The position numbers and the translations under genes were made by a program. From assembly GCF_014904795.1 (NCBI RefSeq), contig NZ_JACZFS010000017.1, positions 1 through 64,000 of the forward strand: DNA of 64,000 bases, given 5' to 3'. Source of the stretch: Nisaea nitritireducens (GTDB lineage: Bacteria > Pseudomonadota > Alphaproteobacteria > Thalassobaculales > Thalassobaculaceae). The notes beneath the pieces are model-generated. The model made no database searches. It had not been told where the DNA came from and saw nothing but the letters and a program-made list of their open reading frames with translations. Below are positions 60,011-64,000 of the stretch, one piece after another; within the stretch, counting starts at the first letter, position 1, and every line of letters begins with the position of its first letter.

Positions 60011-61093
60011 TCAATCGAGGTCCTTTTCCGTAAGGAACTTCGATACAAGGTCCGCGATTTCGACATTGTTCAGATCTGAGAACGGGAAGTGGGTGTTGCC
60101 TGTAATGCCGATATCCGGGAGATGCACGAGGGTTACGTCTCCGCCGTGCTTGTTCACCGTCTCTGACCAGATACGCGCCATCTCGAGACGCACCCGCCAC
60201 GCATCCTGCGTCGGGATATTGGTTGGCGTGCCGGGGATATTGTCCCCGTAGAAAATGATGATTGGGATCTTGGTCAGCTTCAGGAAGTCCGACATGGCCA
60301 CAGGCACGCCTTTCAGCGTGTCGAAGGAACTCGGCAGCGGGTCGGGCACTTCACTTTCCGGGAACGTAAACCCGCTGCCCGGCTCGAAGGCGACGATTGC
60401 CTTGATATCGGCACTCTTCATCGCAGCCGACCAGCCCATGCCGCCGCTATGGGAATGGGTAAAAAGAATCCCCGGGCCGATTTTGTCGAAAAGGTCCGAG
60501 ACAGTGTCGGACATGAGATTTACGTCGAGAGGACCGGTATCCGGAGTCATCGCCCGGAAATACTGGTCCAGCGATTCCGCATCGCGTGGAAACTGCACGC
60601 CATCGAAATAGTTAGGCCAGACTCCCACCCGGAACTGACCGAACCAGAACTGCTCATCCGGCTTCGGAGTGAGCGTCGTACCGGCCATGCTGCGGCCGGC
60701 ATTGCCGCGGCGCGGCTGATCTATGAGATAGACCGGAAATTTCCGGCGCAGAAAGATGTTCTGGAACCCCTCCCGGCCATCCGCAGTGGTCTCCCAGGTC
60801 TTGGAAAACTGGCCATAGCCATGCCACATCACGATCGGGTATTTACGCGGCGAGACCGGGATCTGGTAAAATGTGTATAGATGATCGCCACGGTAGGTTT
60901 GGCCCGCTGGTTCAAACGGTTTCCGCGGATCAAAAGAGCCCGGCTCTGTCGAAATCGTTCCACCGGCGGTAAAGCTGCCCTGCTCCCTGATCGTCAGTGG
61001 TCCGTGTTCGCCGCCCCCCTGGGCCAGGGCCATTGGCACCGAACCGATGCACGCCGAAGTAAGCAGCATCGCTGCGAGAATTGTTCTGGACAT
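60011..61093 (-). CDS. Periplasmic alpha/beta-hydrolase
   Basis: 360 residues with a signal peptide (1-25, ending MALAQ). Alpha/beta-hydrolase features: VMWHGYGQ (oxyanion region), nucleophile Ser216 in THSHSGGMG, and a late acid and His (IFYGDNIPG; GITGNTHFPF). It resembles esterases of the secreted type. It is the first gene of the operon with P460 and the membrane protein; gaps are 60 and 15 bp. A TTG at 61096 is an alternative start. Confidence 0.82.
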   Translation of the reverse strand: MSRTILAAMLLTSACIGSVPMALAQGGGEHGPLTIREQGSFTAGGTISTEPGSFDPRKPFEPAGQTYRGDHLYTFYQIPVSPRKYPIVMWHGYGQFSKTWETTADGREGFQNIFLRRKFPVYLIDQPRRGNAGRSMAGTTLTPKPDEQFWFGQFRVGVWPNYFDGVQFPRDAESLDQYFRAMTPDTGPLDVNLMSDTVSDLFDKIGPGILFTHSHSGGMGWSAAMKSADIKAIVAFEPGSGFTFPESEVPDPLPSSFDTLKGVPVAMSDFLKLTKIPIIIFYGDNIPGTPTNIPTQDAWRVRLEMARIWSETVNKHGGDVTLVHLPDIGITGNTHFPFSDLNNVEIADLVSKFLTEKDLD

Positions 61094-61432
61094 CAAGATC
61101 GTCGCTCCCTGCCGAAATGCGGACCGACCTCAATATGACCTCAGAGCAAATAATTATTAGATCGCAAAATCTGATAAGTTTAATTAGCCACTCTAATAAG
61201 TAATCCGCATTGAAATGGCAGGACGTTCGATTCAGGAAAGTCGGACACGGGACGGGCACTAAATAAACGGCCCACCGGCCGTCAGGATTAATGCTCTTTT
61301 GACCGACGCGCACGAGACTTGGCGAGCCTCACACCCAAGGGTCGCCCCTTGCCAGACCCGCCACTCCGTCCGACACTCTCCCCATCTCGCGCCCGACCGG
61401 CGCACATCAATCAAAAAAACGGCGAGGAAACC
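61094..61432. promoter_or_regulatory. Intergenic region with candidate LysR operator (61151-61165)
   Basis: This 339-bp gap separates the hydrolase gene from the cyclase gene, which are divergent. It is AT-rich at 61145-61205, with TAATTATTAGATCGC at 61151-61165 (14/15 match to the lysR upstream site), AGAT-N6-ATCT overlapping it, and CTCTAATAAG further on. No gene was found in it. Confidence 0.5.
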
Positions 61433-62473
61433 ATGAACAAGCGGTGGAAAAACCGTCCCGAGGGGTCGACCTGGGGGGATTTCGGGGCGGATGACGAGAA
61501 GGGCCGGATCAATCTGCTGACGGCCGAGAAGGTCCGTCAGGGCGTGGCCGAAGTGCAGACCGGCGAGACCTTCTGCCTGTCCCTGCCGCTGGATTATCCG
61601 GGCAAGCGCTTACTGAACCCCCGGCGCTTTCCGCCCCGGCATTTCGCCACCGCACGCGGCGGGCTGGCGAATTTCAACTTTCCCCTCAGCCTCAACGACG
61701 AACGTCTGGTCGATGTGATCTCGGACGATTCCGTGCTGCTGTGCCTGCAATACTCGACCCAGTGGGACAGCCTCTGCCATATCGGCGCGCGGTTCGATGC
61801 GGACGGCGATGGCGAGGCCGAGATCGTCTATTACAACGGCTGGCGCGGCGGTGAGGACATTACCGGGCCGACCAGCGAGCAGCCGGGCAGCGAGCATACC
61901 CGCTTCGAGGGCACCGACGCCAAGCGGCTCGGCATCGAGAACATGGCCGAGACCTGCGTCCAGGGCCGCGGCGTGCTGATCGACATCGAGAAGCATCTCG
62001 GCCGCGAGCGAACCTATGTCGGCTACGACCAGCTCATGAAGATCATGGAAGCGGACAAGGTGGTCGTCGAGAAAGGCGACATGGTGCTGCTGCATACCGC
62101 CTTCACTAAGGTCATCATGGACATGAACAAGGAGCCGGACGAAGACACGCTGCTGCATGCCTGCTGCGTGCTGGACGGCCGGGACGAGCGCCTGCTGAAC
62201 TGGATCACCGACAGCGGTCTCTCGGTCCTGATCGCGGATAATTACGGCGTCGAGGACCCGCACGCACCGCTACCGGACGACGCCACGGTGTTCATGCCGC
62301 TGCATCACCATTGCATCTTCAAGCTCGGGGTTCATCTCGGCGAGCTGTGGTACCTGCACGACCTGGCGCTGTGGCTGCGCGCCCAGAACCGGTCGCGCTT
62401 CCTGCTGACAGCCCCGCCGCTGCGCCTGCCGGGCGTCGTCGGCTCGCCGGCCACGCCGGTCGCCACGGTCTGA
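61433..62473 (+). CDS. Cyclase-family (kynurenine formamidase-like) hydrolase
   Basis: 346 residues from MNKRWKNRPEG, with GGCGAGGAA before the ATG. It belongs to the longer cyclase group: WGDFGADDEKGRINLLT at the start, a metal site QWDSLCHIGARFDADGDG, and late His residues in MPLHHHCIFK. Relatives hydrolyse formylkynurenine or isatin, or cyclise polyketides. Substrate unknown. Confidence 0.8.
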   Translation: MNKRWKNRPEGSTWGDFGADDEKGRINLLTAEKVRQGVAEVQTGETFCLSLPLDYPGKRLLNPRRFPPRHFATARGGLANFNFPLSLNDERLVDVISDDSVLLCLQYSTQWDSLCHIGARFDADGDGEAEIVYYNGWRGGEDITGPTSEQPGSEHTRFEGTDAKRLGIENMAETCVQGRGVLIDIEKHLGRERTYVGYDQLMKIMEADKVVVEKGDMVLLHTAFTKVIMDMNKEPDEDTLLHACCVLDGRDERLLNWITDSGLSVLIADNYGVEDPHAPLPDDATVFMPLHHHCIFKLGVHLGELWYLHDLALWLRAQNRSRFLLTAPPLRLPGVVGSPATPVATV

Positions 62474-62594
62474 CGGCGCACCGCTCTTCGCCGCCCGCCA
62501 TTGCGCTGGACAGCGGGCGGTGATCCCTGTCAATTGACTCTCTGCGGCACGACGTTCGGGATCGTGCAGCACCGGCAGAGGGCGCGGCTGAAAC

Positions 62595-63491
62595 ATGACG
62601 ATGGATCGTTTCGGAGCGTCCGAGGACGCGGACGGCACGCGCGCCGGTGTCGGCATCATGTTCGCCGTCACCTTCGCCTTCTCGGTGATGGACACGCTGA
62701 CCAAGATGGCGGCGCAGATCTATCCGGCGCCGCAAATTCTCTGGGTCCGTTACATGGTGTTCGGCAGCGTGACGCTGGCGCACGGCCTGCGCAAACGCGG
62801 CCGCCGGGTTTTCGCCTCCCGCGCGCCGCTCCTACAGCTCACCCGCGGGTTCCTGCTGGCCGGCGAAATTCTCGTCTTCATCGTGGCCCTGCGCCATCTG
62901 CCGCTGGCGGATGTCCAGGCCATCGCCGCCGCCGGTCCGCTGATCACCACCGCCCTTTCCGTGCCATTGCTGCGGGAGCAAGTCGGGATCCGGCGCTGGA
63001 GTGCGATCGGTGTCGGTGCAATTGGGGTCATGATCATCATCCGGCCGGGCTTCGCCGCCTTCGATGCGATGCTGCTGGTACCGCTGTTCGGCATTGCCCT
63101 CTTCGCCCTCTACCAGGTGCTGACACGCCGAGCCTCGCGGCATGACGATGCCAGCACGACGGTGCTCTATACGGGCATTACCGGGCTCGTCGCGATGACC
63201 TGTGTCGGCCCGTTCTTCTGGATCACGCCGGACTGGCAGGGGCTGGCCTTGATGGCGGGTATCGGTGTCATCGGCCTGACCGGTCACGGATTGCTGATAA
63301 AGGCCCTGTCGCTGGCGCCGGCGAGCGTGCTGCAGCCGCTGAACTACCTGATGCTGCCCTGGGCGGTGTTGTGGGGATACCTGATCTACGACGATCTGCC
63401 GGACCTGGCGACAATCATCGGCGCCGCCATCGTCGTCGCCAGCGGCATCTACACCTTCCACCGCGAACGGATCGTCCGCAGCGGCGGCTGA
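62595..63491 (+). CDS. EamA/DMT-family transporter
   Basis: 298 residues with ten predicted helices in two EamA repeats (about 16-145 and 160-290). Starts MTMDRFGASEDADG with an acidic tail before the first helix. Members are inner-membrane exporters of amino acids or metabolites. It follows the cyclase gene by 121 bp. Substrate unknown. Confidence 0.88.
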   Translation: MTMDRFGASEDADGTRAGVGIMFAVTFAFSVMDTLTKMAAQIYPAPQILWVRYMVFGSVTLAHGLRKRGRRVFASRAPLLQLTRGFLLAGEILVFIVALRHLPLADVQAIAAAGPLITTALSVPLLREQVGIRRWSAIGVGAIGVMIIIRPGFAAFDAMLLVPLFGIALFALYQVLTRRASRHDDASTTVLYTGITGLVAMTCVGPFFWITPDWQGLALMAGIGVIGLTGHGLLIKALSLAPASVLQPLNYLMLPWAVLWGYLIYDDLPDLATIIGAAIVVASGIYTFHRERIVRSGG

Positions 63492-63499
63492 CAGGCAAC

Positions 63500-63532
63500 A
63501 AAAAACGCCAACCCATAAAATGGATTGGCGTT
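63500..63532 (-). terminator. Rho-independent terminator after cspA
   Basis: AACGCCAA (63504-63511) pairs with TTGGCGTT (63525-63532), with CCAT/ATGG inside. On the minus strand the stem is followed by six T. It serves cspA more clearly than the EamA gene. Confidence 0.8.
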
Positions 63533-63641
63533 CCTTGGACCGTCGCGGAAGAGGCTCAGGGAGCCGCTTTCCGAAAGGCCGGTCCGGGGGCGCTGTTCTC
63601 AGGAACAATGCCGCCCGGAGCTATCTCTGAAAGGGTCTGAC

Positions 63642-63851
63642 TTAGACCATTTTCAGGTTAGCAGCAGAAGACTTGCCGCGCTGGCGGTCTTCTTCGATGT
63701 CGTAGCTGATCTTGTCGCCTTCGTTCAGGCCGTGCATGCCTGCACGCTCAACGGCAGTGGCGTGAACGAACACGTCGTTGCTGCCATCATCCGGCTGAAT
63801 GAAGCCATAACCCTTGGTGGTGTTGAACCATTTCACTGTACCTGTAGCCAT
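63642..63851 (-). CDS. cspA: Cold-shock protein, CspA family
   Basis: 69 residues from [20 protein letters not shown]1 KGYGFIQ and RNP2 VFVHATAV are intact. It binds single-stranded nucleic acid and melts RNA structure. AAGGA lies nine bases before the ATG. The 5' leader continues to the window edge, with no other gene seen in 63852-64000. Confidence 0.95.
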   Translation of the reverse strand: MATGTVKWFNTTKGYGFIQPDDGSNDVFVHATAVERAGMHGLNEGDKISYDIEEDRQRGKSSAANLKMV

Positions 63852-64000
63852 GATCATATTCCTTATACTGATCGTTGTGGTCTGGTAGTCATTCCTGTTG
63901 CCGCCTTCAGGCGGGGACAGCTGGTGTTGTGGCGCCGATATTGCCCAACATACGGAAAAGTCCCGCCATTGGAGCATCGGGGCCAGGTGTGCGTTCGCCC

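Overview
The window reads as chromosomal DNA of a GC-rich alphaproteobacterium, probably a marine, Rhodospirillales-like heterotroph. This rests on gene content and codon bias only: a form I aerobic CO dehydrogenase cluster, class II DAHP synthase, a NnrU protein, argG next to a palindromic repeat, and tandem PhyH-type dioxygenases. No phage, insertion sequence or CRISPR array was seen.

Layout. 1-2734 is the 3' part of a large secreted RTX-type calcium-binding protein whose start lies left of the window. 2993-11239 (minus strand) is a compact cox cluster coxC-coxM-coxS-coxL-coxD-coxE-coxF, i.e. sensor/regulator, FAD subunit, FeS subunit, Mo-Cu subunit, AAA+ ATPase, VWA protein and XdhC-like factor. 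It ends in a translationally coupled 32-codon ORF. Two remnants of a chromate-transporter (chrA) gene, sharing about 105 bp at about 90% identity, bracket this cluster as direct repeats. A lone TIR-like protein of lower GC (11810-13081) lies between the second remnant and a tRNA-Ala gene.

From 13.5 to 33 kb is mostly housekeeping: yggT, DUF167, folD, a lipoprotein hydrolase, DUF3253, NnrU, psuG, argG, msrA, a chemoreceptor, rpsD, a TerC protein, trmJ, cimA, a PAS-like protein, cysS, gltX and nadE. From 33 to 46 kb: a peptide-type ABC importer without ATPase genes, a GST, a GATase/nicotinate phosphoribosyltransferase pair, class II DAHP synthase, a diheme cytochrome c, gor and a gabD-like aldehyde dehydrogenase.

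46-52.5 kb (minus) holds glmU-glmS followed by a probable catabolic operon: diaminopropionate ammonia-lyase, M24 hydrolase and an Asp/Glu-racemase/maleate-isomerase-like enzyme. 52.7-57.7 kb: gph, tRNA-Val, a flavodoxin-fold oxidoreductase, two tandem PhyH dioxygenases, and the cbpA/cbpM co-chaperone pair. 57.7-61.4 kb is a small regulon-like locus: a LysR regulator and an oppositely oriented hydrolase-cytochrome P460-membrane protein operon. A 15-bp element (14/15 identical) occurs upstream of both transcription units. An unusual 81-bp palindromic region containing a six-codon ORF lies between cbpA and lysR. The window ends with a cyclase-family enzyme, an EamA exporter and cspA.

The least explained parts are the TIR-like gene, the candidate LytTR operator of the cox cluster, the diaminopropionate operon, and the LysR/P460 locus with its palindrome.
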